Shown: positions 1 to 7,732 of the stretch, piece after piece
Position numbering within the stretch: the stretch's first letter is position 1
Layout of the letters: every line of letters begins with the position of its first letter
Assembly: GCA_024636985.1 (NCBI GenBank)
Contig: JAGXFY010000021.1
Coordinates: 13,385 to 77,384, forward strand
Reading direction: 5' to 3'
Source of the DNA: Petrocella sp024636985
GTDB lineage: Bacteria; Bacillota; Clostridia; Lachnospirales; Vallitaleaceae
Length of the DNA stretch: 64,000 bases
The notes under the pieces: generated by a model
What the model was told of the DNA's origin: nothing
The model's input: the letters and a program-made list of their open reading frames with translations, nothing else
Databases searched by the model: none
Made by a program: the position numbers and the translations under genes

Positions 1-358
1 TTTCTGAAGCACTATGATCCAGCATGATTTTATCTTCATAAGATTCTTGTTCTGATAGCGTAACAAGATTACATCTGAAACAGATGTCATCATCTTCCAT
101 ATTAATTCCCATACTAACTGCTTCAAGAGGGGATCTGCCTGTATAATAAACTTCGGGATTATAGCCCATAACTGATAAATTTGCCGTATCACTTCCTGGC
201 GCCATGCCTTTTGGTATTGTATCTACAAGGGCGACCTCACCTTGCATGGCTAAAGCATCTATATTTGGCTTTTTTGCTACTTGTAGAGGTGTCTTGTTCC
301 CTAATCTTTCTATAGGCCGATCTGCCATGCCATCTCCTAGAATGACTACATACTTCAT
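1..358 (-). CDS. apgM: ApgM-family protein, proposed homoserine kinase (partial, N-terminal 119 residues)
   Basis: The gene starts at ATG 358 and runs off the left edge, so only the N-terminus is visible. It opens MKYVVILGDGMADRP, the metal-binding Asp motif of the alkaline-phosphatase-superfamily ApgM (cofactor-independent phosphoglycerate mutase) group. It continues with PGSDTANLSVMGYNP, which contains the Ser expected to be phosphorylated. The family includes a subgroup annotated as proposed homoserine kinase. The position 8 bp after hom, in an operon with an ACT regulator and with no GHMP-type thrB in view, favours that role (homoserine to O-phosphohomoserine) over glycolysis. The site AGGTATAAGG precedes the ATG closely. 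The alternative is a true 2,3-bisphosphoglycerate-independent phosphoglycerate mutase. The C-terminal metal ligands cannot be inspected. Confidence 0.8.
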   Translation of the reverse strand, partial: MKYVVILGDGMADRPIERLGNKTPLQVAKKPNIDALAMQGEVALVDTIPKGMAPGSDTANLSVMGYNPEVYYTGRSPLEAVSMGINMEDDDICFRCNLVTLSEQESYEDKIMLDHSASE

Positions 359-366
359 CCTTATAC

Positions 367-1605
367 CTACCTTTCTAGACGTATCATACTTTCAACAGCT
401 ATGATTTCTTCACTTTTGCTTAACTTTTCAATATTTATTGCAATATCGCCTTCTCGTATACTGTCTGTTATGAACCCTATTGAATTTGGATCCTCTTCAA
501 CTTGAACCCATTCTACATGATTAAAAGTTTTTTCAATAACAGCTCTTCCTTCTTTTTCTTGATGCAATTTTACTCTGATAAAATAATTGAAGTGTCCATC
601 CGCTATTGGCATGAGCTCCATTTTTTTCATGCTCCACTGAACGATGATATTTTTCCCTTTATGTTTAGAGGCATCAATAATATCTGCAACAACTGCACTG
701 GCTGTTGGTAATTTGCCTGCACCTGCACCATAAAACATAACATCACCAATAACATTACCTTTGATTAAAATGGCATTAAACACGCCATGCACATTATTTA
801 ATGGATGATTGGCGCCGATGAGCATTGGTATAACAGCCAAGCACACTTGATCACCTTCTTTTTTACATCTGCCAAGGAGCTTAATGTCCATACCCATAGC
901 TTTTGCATAAACCATATCCTTTTGGGTAATCTTTGTGATACCTTCTGTATAAATATTTTCATAATCCACATGCCACCCAAAAGCCAATGAGGATAAAATA
1001 GCTATTTTTCTACAAGTATCATGACCTTCAATATCCGATTCAGGATTACGCTCAGCGAAACCAAGGTCTTGGGCTTCTTTTAATGCGACATCAAAGTCAA
1101 GACCTTCATCTTTCATTTTAGATAGAATATAATTGGTCGTGCCATTAAGTATGCCTTCAATCTCGTAAATCTCATCTGCTGTCAATGATTGATTCAAAGG
1201 GCGTATAATAGGAATACCACCACCAACACTGGCTTCGAAAAGAAAATTTACATGATGTTCTTTTGCAATTTCAAGCAAATGAGGGCCATGTTTTGCGACC
1301 AATTCTTTGTTTGATGTTACCACACTCTTCCCTCTTTCAAGGGCTTGTTTAACAAATGTGTACGCCGGTTCTATACCGCCCATGACTTCTACAACAATGT
1401 CAACTTCATCATCCTGCAATATATCCATATAATCGTGGGTTAATACATGCTCAATAGATGATTCCGGAAATTCTCTCAAATCCAATACGTATTTTAATTC
1501 AATATCTGTTTCAGCTCTTCTATTGATACTGATTTGGTTGGTTTTAAGAACTTCAACGACACCTGATCCAACTGTACCATATCCCAAAATCGCTATTTTT
1601 GCCAT
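367..1605 (-). CDS. hom: homoserine dehydrogenase
   Basis: It reduces aspartate semialdehyde to homoserine with NAD(P)H, the branch point to threonine and methionine. The 412-residue protein begins with the Rossmann loop GYGTVGSG (residues 8-15). It carries the substrate-domain stretch GGGIPIIRPL near residue 130 and ends in a C-terminal ACT domain (about 340-412), the usual site of threonine feedback inhibition. Length is normal for the monofunctional Gram-positive enzyme. It lies 4 bp downstream of the HTH-ACT gene and 8 bp upstream of the ApgM-like gene, so the three are almost certainly cotranscribed. Confidence 0.95.
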   Translation of the reverse strand: MAKIAILGYGTVGSGVVEVLKTNQISINRRAETDIELKYVLDLREFPESSIEHVLTHDYMDILQDDEVDIVVEVMGGIEPAYTFVKQALERGKSVVTSNKELVAKHGPHLLEIAKEHHVNFLFEASVGGGIPIIRPLNQSLTADEIYEIEGILNGTTNYILSKMKDEGLDFDVALKEAQDLGFAERNPESDIEGHDTCRKIAILSSLAFGWHVDYENIYTEGITKITQKDMVYAKAMGMDIKLLGRCKKEGDQVCLAVIPMLIGANHPLNNVHGVFNAILIKGNVIGDVMFYGAGAGKLPTASAVVADIIDASKHKGKNIIVQWSMKKMELMPIADGHFNYFIRVKLHQEKEGRAVIEKTFNHVEWVQVEEDPNSIGFITDSIREGDIAINIEKLSKSEEIIAVESMIRLER

Positions 1606-1609
1606 TCTA

Positions 1610-2053
1610 TCACTCCCTAGCTAAAATCTTAACTTGATGTACGCCTTCTGTCTCAATCAAATGATTGACCATATCTTGAACATCTCCTGTTGTCGGTAAC
1701 ACCTCTATGCTAAATGTAATATCCGCAACACCATTAATAGGTATTGTTTGATGTATCGTAAGTATATTCGCCTGATATTTGGCTATACAATTAAGAAGCA
1801 AGGACAAAAGTCCGGGTTCATCATCAATCCTCATACCTAATGTTATAGCTCTACCTCTTGAATTTTCATAGAAAGGAAAAATGGTATCTTTATATTTATA
1901 AAAAGAGCTTCTACTGATACCCACCGCTTCAACAGCTTCTTGAACGGTCATCGCCTTTTCTTTTTCCAGATATTGTTTTGCTTGTACGACCTTTAAAAAA
2001 ACTTCCGGTAAAGCTTTCCTTTGTATGATATAGAAATTAGCTTGATCTGGCAT
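1610..2053 (-). CDS. pheB: ACT-domain protein with N-terminal helix-turn-helix (PheB/UPF0735 family)
   Basis: A 147-residue protein starting at ATG 2053 behind GTGAGGTG; a longer TTG-started form from 2074 is less likely. The N-terminal half contains an HTH-like stretch (VQEAVEAVGISRSSFYKYKD, about residues 37-56). The C-terminal half is an ACT domain (about 70-147, from RAITLGMRIDDEPGLLS). This is the layout of the UPF0735/PheB family, whose role is not firmly established. An amino-acid-binding ACT fold fused to an HTH, as first gene of a hom operon with a palindrome at the predicted start of transcription, suggests an amino-acid-responsive regulator of threonine synthesis; that is inference. 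Confidence 0.85.
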   Translation of the reverse strand: MPDQANFYIIQRKALPEVFLKVVQAKQYLEKEKAMTVQEAVEAVGISRSSFYKYKDTIFPFYENSRGRAITLGMRIDDEPGLLSLLLNCIAKYQANILTIHQTIPINGVADITFSIEVLPTTGDVQDMVNHLIETEGVHQVKILARE

Positions 2054-2088
2054 GATGCACCTCACTTTGTCCAAATATGTTCTTACTG

Positions 2089-2106
2089 GAAATACATTTG
2101 TATTTC
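2089..2106. promoter_or_regulatory. 18-bp inverted repeat, operator candidate at the pheB-hom transcription start
   Basis: GAAATACA-TT-TGTATTTC: perfect 8-bp arms with a 2-bp centre, immediately downstream of the predicted -10 box. The size and position suit a dimeric HTH repressor. The first gene of the operon encodes an HTH-ACT protein, so autoregulation is plausible. A short 5'-UTR hairpin is the alternative. Confidence 0.5.
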
Positions 2107-2114
2107 ATAGAAAG

Positions 2115-2143
2115 ATAATACCATAGTTTTACCTGAGTTTCAA
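2115..2143 (-). promoter_or_regulatory. sigma-A-type promoter of the pheB-hom-apgM operon
   Basis: On the minus strand TTGAAA (2143-2138) is followed after 17 bp by TATTAT (2120-2115), preceded by TGG as in an extended -10. The expected transcription start is near 2108, about 55 nt before the ATG. Confidence 0.65.
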
Positions 2144-2191
2144 CACCTAATGTTTTCAATATTTGGAAAGTATTATTTTCCTAATATTGAA

Positions 2192-2224
2192 AAAGAGTTG
2201 TTCCATTTTATGGAACAACTCTTT
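2192..2224 (-). terminator. rho-independent terminator after cheW
   Basis: Perfect 15-bp arms AAAGAGTTGTTCCAT / ATGGAACAACTCTTT with a 3-nt loop. On the minus strand they are followed by TTTTC, 4 bp after the cheW stop. Confidence 0.9.
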
Positions 2225-2227
2225 GGT

Positions 2228-2689
2228 CTATACTTCCGCAATAACTTCACCTAAGGATATTTTTTCTTCATCTGTTACGACTAAGTCGATATCAATGAGA
2301 ACAATCATACGCTGCTCTACTTTGGCTACAGATTTTATATACTTTCTATTAATCCCTGCAACGATGGCTGGCGCTACTTCAATAACTTCTTCTTCAATCT
2401 GAAGAATCTCTTCCACAGAATCCACGACAAATCCTACTTTGATACCATTTGTATTGACAACAATAATTTTTGTATCATCATCATGAGGTTTGTCAGTCAA
2501 GTTGAATTTTTTCCTCAAACTGAATATGGGGAGTACTTCGCCTCTTAAGTTAATCATACCTTCTATATACTCCGGTGCATTAGGTACTTTTACAACTTCT
2601 TGGTATTTTTCAATCCCATTTACCTTCATAATGTTTAAGCCATATTCTTCTTTGTCCAGTCTAAATACAACTTGTTGTAACGTTGCCAT
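2228..2689 (-). CDS. cheW: chemotaxis coupling protein CheW
   Basis: A 153-residue single CheW domain: MATLQQVVFRLDKEEYGLNIMKVNGIEKYQE, then YIEGMINLRGEVLPIFSLRKKF and VGFVVDSVEEI, the three conserved blocks of the family. CheW links chemoreceptors to the CheA kinase at the membrane signalling array. Unusually, it is not in a che operon: it follows prfB by 12 bp and ends in a strong terminator, so it is probably cotranscribed with secA-prfB. No cheA or receptor gene is in the window. The ribosome site AAGGAGG is strong. Confidence 0.93.
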   Translation of the reverse strand: MATLQQVVFRLDKEEYGLNIMKVNGIEKYQEVVKVPNAPEYIEGMINLRGEVLPIFSLRKKFNLTDKPHDDDTKIIVVNTNGIKVGFVVDSVEEILQIEEEVIEVAPAIVAGINRKYIKSVAKVEQRMIVLIDIDLVVTDEEKISLGEVIAEV

Positions 2690-2701
2690 AAGCTTTCCTC
2701 C

Positions 2702-3818
2702 TTAGTTAATGGTTTGCACTGCCATCCACTTCAAATATGCGTTTATAAAATCATCCAGCTGTCCATCCATCACCGCACCGACATTTCCAGTCTCATGATT
2801 GGTACGATGGTCTTTGACCATATTATAAGGATGCATAACATAAGATCTTATTTGACTTCCCCAGCCAATTTCTTTGGTTTCGCCACGAATATCAGTCATC
2901 TTTTCATGCTGCTTCTGTCTTTCTACTTCAAAAAGCTTAATCTTTAACATCTTTAAAGCTTTGTCCTTATTCTTATGTTGAGATCTTTCATTTTGGCATT
3001 GTACAACAATACCTGTTGGTATGTGAGTAATCCTAATAGCTGAGTCCGTCTTATTGACGTGTTGGCCTCCAGCACCACTTGCTCTAAACGTGTCAATCCT
3101 AATGTCCTCAGAATTAATTTCCACGTCTATATCTTCTTCAATATCCGGCATGACATCACAGGATGCAAAAGTTGTGTGACGCCTTCCCGAACTATCAAAT
3201 GGTGATATTCTGACCAACCTATGGACACCTTTTTCAGCCTTTAGATAACCATAAGCATTTTCACCACTAACCTCAAAGGTGATTGATTTTATGCCTGCCT
3301 CATCGCCTGCAAGATAGTCAATCACATCCAGATGAAAGTTCTTTTGATTGGACCATCTCATATACATTCTATAGAGCATTTCAACCCAATCACATGATTC
3401 CGTCCCACCTGCACCTGCATGAAGAGATAAAATTGCATTGTTGTTATCATAAGGTCCTTTTAACAAGGTTGCTATAACCATAGCATCATAATTAGCTATA
3501 AAGCCAGCTACCAATTCCTTGATTTCGCTTAAGAGATCCTCATCGGATTCTTCTTGTGCCATATCTATAAGTATATCAAGTTCTTCATAGTCTTGCAATA
3601 TTTTCTTAAAGTCATCAATCTTATCGTTGAGTACTTTAATGTTTTTCAAAACTTCCTGTGATGCCTCAGGATTATTCCAGAAGTCTACAGCTGTGGATTG
3701 TGCTTCTAACTCTTGTCGTTTGTTCTCCGCGCCAGGGATGTCAAAGAGAAGCCCTCAGTTCTTCTAGTTTATTTTCATACCCTTTTAATTGTTGTCGTAT
3801 TTGTTCCAACTCAATCAT
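2702..3818 (-). CDS. prfB: peptide chain release factor 2, programmed +1 frameshift
   Basis: RF2 reads UGA and UAA stop codons. The gene starts at ATG 3818 (MIELEQIRQQLKGYENKLEE), meets an in-frame UGA as codon 26 (3743-3741) and resumes in the +1 frame at GAC (3742-3740). The joined product is about 371 residues, normal for RF2. The frameshift segment (residues DIPGAENKRQELEAQ onward) joins smoothly to the ORF whose first Met is at 3649. SPF (in RISPFDSSG), the stop-codon-recognising tripeptide, and GGQ (in ASGAGGQHVNKTDS), the peptidyl-hydrolysis motif, are both present. It lies about 50 bp after secA and 12 bp before cheW. Confidence 0.95.
3740..3759 (-). promoter_or_regulatory. prfB autoregulatory +1 frameshift site
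   Basis: On the minus strand the codons read CTG AGG GCT TCT CTT TGA C. The slippery CUU followed by UGA-C, with an internal Shine-Dalgarno-like GAGGG three codons earlier, reproduces the layout of the well-known bacterial RF2 frameshift site. Low RF2 lets the ribosome pause at UGA and slip to GAC. Confidence 0.93.
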
Positions 3819-3871
3819 TTCAACACCTCTTTTTTTATACTACTTGTCAATCTTGTTGCCCTATATAAATC

Positions 3872-6439
3872 TTATCTACCATGACATTGCTTATATTTCT
3901 TACCACTTCCACATGGACAAGGTTCGTTACGTCCCACTTTCTTTTCTGCTCTTTTAATCGGTGCCGGTTTTGAGCTTTCACCTTTGTTGGTTCCTGTAAT
4001 TTTAGCCACCTGTTCACGTTCTATCTTAACTTTCGCTCGAATGGAATACATGGCTCTAACGGTGCTCTCCTGAATGCTTTCAATCATGTCATCAAACATC
4101 TCAAAGCCAACAAACTTATACTCTACTAAAGGATCTCTCTGTCCATAAGCCCTAAGTCCAATACCTTGACGCATTTGATCCATGCTATCAATATGATCCA
4201 TCCACTTTTGATCAATGGATCTAAGCAAAACAACCCGTTCTGCTTCTCTTAATATTTCAACATCTTCAAATTCATCTTCTTTTGTTTTATATAGCTCATA
4301 AGCTTTATTCGTAATGAATTCAATAAATTTTTCACGGTTCATACCATCTTTTTCATCGTCGGTCATCTGAACATGATGTATGGGTATGATATTATGCATT
4401 TGCTCCATCATACCGGGCAGGTCCCATTCGTCCGGATGGTCCATACCGTTAGAAAAACCGTTGACAATCCTTTTGATATTGTCTGCAATCATGTTCATTA
4501 TAACTTCTCGCATGTTCTGACCATCCAGAACCTTGCTTCGTTCCTCATAGATGATCTCGCGTTGCTCATTCATGACTTGATCATAATCAAGCAAATGCTT
4601 TCTAATTCCAAAGTTATTACCTTCAACCTTTTTTTGTGCATTTTCTATTGCATTGGATAAGATGCCTGCGGCTATTGGCTCACCTTCCGGCAATCCCAGC
4701 CGACTAATGGTACTCTTAAAACGATCCGATCCAAAAAGACGCATAAGATCATCATCCAAAGATAAATAAAACTTGGATTCACCCGGATCACCTTGACGTC
4801 CAGAACGACCCCTTAACTGATTGTCAATTCGTCTTGATTCATGACGTTCCGTACCAATGATTTTAAGACCGCCTGCTTCTATAACACCTTGACCCAGTTT
4901 AATGTCCGTACCACGACCGGCCATGTTGGTTGCTATGGTAACCGCTTCAAATTGTCCGGCATTTGCCACAATCTCAGCTTCACGCTCATGAAACTTTGCA
5001 TTCAGAACATTATGCCTTATGCCAGCCTTCTTTAATTCACGGCTCAGCTCTTCTGAAGAGTCAATGGTGACTGTACCTACGAGTACCGGTTGTCCCTTCT
5101 CATAGGATGCTTTTACGTCACCTACGATAGCCCTGATTTTTTCTTCATGGGATCTATACACTTCATCCGCATGGTCTAGACGTACGATTGGTCGATTGGT
5201 AGGGATAACAATAACATCCATACCATAAATTTCTCTAAATTCTTCTTCTTCTGTTAATGCGGTACCTGTCATACCGGCTCTTTTTTTATATCGATTAAAG
5301 TAGTTTTGGAAGGTTATGGTTGCTAGTGTCTTACTTTCACGTCTAACATCCACATCTTCTTTGGCTTCAATGGCTTGATGCAATCCATTTGAATAACGTC
5401 TTCCAGGCATTAATCGGCCAGTGAACTCATCTACAATAACGATTTCACCTTCTTTTATGACGTAATTCTTATCCTTAAACATGGTATAATTGGCTCTAAG
5501 TGCCAAATTAATATGGTGTAATATCTCCATATTTTCCGGATCAGAAAGGTTTTCGATTTGAAAATAAGCTTCTACTTTTTTGACCCCTTCTGCCGTTAAA
5601 GTAACATTTTTTTCTTTTTCGTCCAATACAAAATCACCGGTCTCTTCAACCTCTTCATTAAGTATGGCACTTAATTTTGAGACTTCACCAATGACTTCAC
5701 CTTTTCTTAATCTTTTTGATAACATATTCGCTTGTTGATAGAGATGGGTTGATTTACTACTACTTCCCGATATAATTAATGGCGTTCTCGCCTCGTCAAT
5801 TAATATAGAGTCGACCTCATCGATGATCGCATAGTTCAATTCTCTTTGAACCATGTCTTTTTTATATATAACCATATTGTCTCTTAGGTAATCAAATCCG
5901 AACTCATTATTTGTACCATAGGTTATGTCGGCTTGATATGCCGCATGTCTTTCTTCATTGGTGATCCCATTAATAAGTACACCTACGGATAAACCTAAGA
6001 AATTAAAGATTCTACCCATTTCCTCTGCATCACGCGCGGCCAAATAATCATTAACCGTAACAACGTGAACACCTTTACCGGATAAGGCGTTTAAGTAAGC
6101 CGGTAAGGTAGCTGCTAAGGTTTTTCCCTCACCAGTTTTCATCTCACCAATTCGACCTTGGTGAAAAATAATACCTCCGATAATCTGCGTTCTAAAAGCT
6201 TTTAAGCCAAGCACTCTATGTCCTACTTCTCTAACCGTTGCAAAAGCCTCGGGCAAAATATCATCCAAGGTTTCTCCTTCATCCAAACGTTGCTTAAGAA
6301 TAGTGGTCATATCTTTTAGTTCATCGTCTGACATACGCGCATAAGTTGCATCCAAGTTATCAATTTGATCCACTAGGGGCATGATTCTTTTTAATTCTCG
6401 TTCACTATGTGTTTTAAATATTTTTCTAATTAGTGACAT
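3872..6439 (-). CDS. secA: protein translocase ATPase SecA
   Basis: The motor of Sec-dependent export, acting at SecYEG. The start is ATG 6439 (MSLIRKIFKTHSEREL), with GGAAGGTG seven bases upstream; an in-frame ATG at 6481 lacks a site. The 855-residue protein has Walker A GEGKTLAATLPAYLNAL after GEMKT, DEVDSILIDEARTPLIISG (DEAD-like box), GTVTIDSSEELSRELKKAG, TNMAGRGTDIKLG, QLRGRSGRQGDPG and a C-terminal SEC-C zinc tail (CPCGSGKKYKQCHG) that binds SecB or ribosomes. It is first in the secA-prfB-cheW group. Confidence 0.97.
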   Translation of the reverse strand: MSLIRKIFKTHSERELKRIMPLVDQIDNLDATYARMSDDELKDMTTILKQRLDEGETLDDILPEAFATVREVGHRVLGLKAFRTQIIGGIIFHQGRIGEMKTGEGKTLAATLPAYLNALSGKGVHVVTVNDYLAARDAEEMGRIFNFLGLSVGVLINGITNEERHAAYQADITYGTNNEFGFDYLRDNMVIYKKDMVQRELNYAIIDEVDSILIDEARTPLIISGSSSKSTHLYQQANMLSKRLRKGEVIGEVSKLSAILNEEVEETGDFVLDEKEKNVTLTAEGVKKVEAYFQIENLSDPENMEILHHINLALRANYTMFKDKNYVIKEGEIVIVDEFTGRLMPGRRYSNGLHQAIEAKEDVDVRRESKTLATITFQNYFNRYKKRAGMTGTALTEEEEFREIYGMDVIVIPTNRPIVRLDHADEVYRSHEEKIRAIVGDVKASYEKGQPVLVGTVTIDSSEELSRELKKAGIRHNVLNAKFHEREAEIVANAGQFEAVTIATNMAGRGTDIKLGQGVIEAGGLKIIGTERHESRRIDNQLRGRSGRQGDPGESKFYLSLDDDLMRLFGSDRFKSTISRLGLPEGEPIAAGILSNAIENAQKKVEGNNFGIRKHLLDYDQVMNEQREIIYEERSKVLDGQNMREVIMNMIADNIKRIVNGFSNGMDHPDEWDLPGMMEQMHNIIPIHHVQMTDDEKDGMNREKFIEFITNKAYELYKTKEDEFEDVEILREAERVVLLRSIDQKWMDHIDSMDQMRQGIGLRAYGQRDPLVEYKFVGFEMFDDMIESIQESTVRAMYSIRAKVKIEREQVAKITGTNKGESSKPAPIKRAEKKVGRNEPCPCGSGKKYKQCHGR

Positions 6440-6487
6440 TTTTTCACCTTCCAAGACAATTTCTATTGTGTTTTCCAACATTACACA

Positions 6488-6516
6488 ATTTTACCATTAA
6501 CCCTTAGGTTATTCAA
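6488..6516 (-). promoter_or_regulatory. promoter of secA operon
   Basis: Minus strand TTGAAT (6516-6511), 17-bp spacer ending in TGG, then TAAAAT (6493-6488). The -35 sits inside a small inverted repeat, TAGGTT-attc-AACCTA. The distance to the secA ATG is about 50 nt. Confidence 0.5.
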
Positions 6517-6584
6517 CCTATTGTATTGAATAATTCAGCCTTATCCTAATACCAACTTATCCTACCCTATAGTTTTAAAAAAAG

Positions 6585-6621
6585 TATTAAAAAAATCTTC
6601 CGGCTCATACCGGAAGATTTT
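6585..6621 (-). terminator. rho-independent terminator after hpf
   Basis: On the minus strand AAAATCTTCCGG-tatgag-CCGGAAGATTTT is followed by more Ts. It starts 8 bp after the hpf stop, so hpf is transcribed separately from secA. Confidence 0.93.
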
Positions 6622-6628
6622 GAATTCT

Positions 6629-7153
6629 TTATTCAGGTGAAATCAAACCAAATTGTCCGTCTTTTCTTTTGTAGACCACGGCAAGTTCTTCTGTATCTCG
6701 ATCCCTGAATACAAAAAAACTATGTCCCAAAAGTTCCATTTCCATACATGCTTCTTCAGCATCCATTGGTTTTATAGGAAACTTTTTACTTCTAACAATA
6801 GCCATACCTTCATCATCTTCATAATCAGCCTGCGCGAAGGCTGTTCTAAATGTACCATGATGGCGGTGACGGTTTATTAATTTTTTCTTGTGCCTAAGCA
6901 ATTGTCGCTCCAACACATCTATAACAAGATCTATAGCTGCATACATATTTTCAGCTTCTTCTTCGGCTCTAATAATAGTTCCCTTCAATGGCAAGGTGAC
7001 TTCAATTATATGATTTTTCTTTAAAACACTCAAGGTAACTTGTACTTCAGTGTCTTCTGAAAAGTACTTTTCCAACTTACTGAGTTTATTAGTTGCCACT
7101 TCCCTTAATGCGTTGGTGATCTCGATATTTTTCCCACTTATTGTATAACGCAT
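6629..7153 (-). CDS. hpf: long-form ribosome hibernation promoting factor
   Basis: A 174-residue protein starting at ATG 7153 (MRYTISGKNIEIT) behind AAAGGAG. The N-terminal RaiA/HPF domain (about 1-100) binds the 30S subunit at the mRNA/tRNA channel. The C-terminal domain (about 118-174, GMAIVRSKKFPIKPMDAEEA ... FFVFRDRDTEELAVVYKRKDG) dimerises two ribosomes into inactive 100S particles. Both domains together define the long form typical of Firmicutes. Monocistronic, with its own terminator and an inverted repeat at its probable transcription start. Confidence 0.95.
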   Translation of the reverse strand: MRYTISGKNIEITNALREVATNKLSKLEKYFSEDTEVQVTLSVLKKNHIIEVTLPLKGTIIRAEEEAENMYAAIDLVIDVLERQLLRHKKKLINRHRHHGTFRTAFAQADYEDDEGMAIVRSKKFPIKPMDAEEACMEMELLGHSFFVFRDRDTEELAVVYKRKDGQFGLISPE

Positions 7154-7169
7154 ACGAACAACTCCTTTC

Positions 7170-7187
7170 AAACACGATAACGTGTTT
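7170..7187. promoter_or_regulatory. inverted repeat in the hpf leader/start region
   Basis: AAACACG-ATAA-CGTGTTT, perfect 7-bp arms, 17-34 bp upstream of the hpf ATG. On the minus strand TATAAT (7200-7195) lies just upstream of it and could be a -10, placing the repeat at or just after +1. It could be an operator or a 5' mRNA hairpin; no known regulator motif is recognised. Confidence 0.4.
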
Positions 7188-7665
7188 TAACAAAATTATA
7201 GCTTTTGCTATAATATTAATATTCTGTCTTTAATGCGCATATCCTTCTTTTGAAACCTCTTTTTTTCGTTTATTTACTGTTTAAGAAATGTCAGAAGATT
7301 ATGTGACTTTATTGAACACGCCTGTGGATAACCTGGTTTATATTATTATTTTAACTGCATTTACTTGTGGATAGTGTGTTCAACTCTGTGTACAACCCCA
7401 TTTTTCAAGGATTTTTCAAGTTTTTTGTGTGGATAATGCCATTTCAATAACTATATTATGTCAACGTACTAATCAACCATATGTTACAGATATATCAATA
7501 ATTGAACATTACATATCGACTTTATGACTTCTTATTCCTACACGACTTGAAAAGACTTACCTCATATTTTCATATCCTCATCTAACTTCTCTAATCCTCA
7601 ATTTATAATACTGTGCATAACCTCGAGGTATTGGGAAGGGTTTTCATAGGACAAATTGAAATAGC
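7188..7665. other. gene-free AT-rich region with a cluster of DnaA-box-like sites
   Basis: No credible coding region. Five sites read TGTGNNNAN in the same direction (TTATCCACA-like on the minus strand): 7323-7331 and 7428-7436 perfect, 7366-7374 (TGTGGATAG), 7387-7395 (TGTGTACAA, weak) and 7612-7620 (TGTGCATAA, fits TTATNCACA). Spacings of the first four are 43, 21 and 41 bp, close to whole numbers of helical turns. No dnaA or dnaN is nearby. The promoter of hpf must lie at its left edge; the hnd operon ends at its right edge. Confidence 0.5.
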
Positions 7666-7671
7666 ATAAAA

Positions 7672-7709
7672 AAGTAGTAACCTTAGATTTGCATCCATGG
7701 CTACTACTT
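7672..7709 (-). terminator. terminator of the hydrogenase operon
   Basis: On the minus strand AAGTAGTAGCC (7709-7699) pairs with GGTTACTACTT (7682-7672, one G-U pair) and is followed by TTTT. It begins 24 bp after the hndD stop. Confidence 0.88.
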
Positions 7710-7732
7710 CTCTCTAAACATAATCTATATCA

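Noticed and set aside
2054..2190. Possible T-box or amino-acid attenuator upstream of the hom operon
   Set aside because: No AGGGTGGNACCGCG-like block or paired terminator/antiterminator; the leader after the predicted start is only about 55 nt.
7188..7665. Chromosomal origin oriC
   Set aside because: DnaA boxes are present but dnaA, dnaN, rpmH or gyrase genes are not; recorded only as a box cluster.
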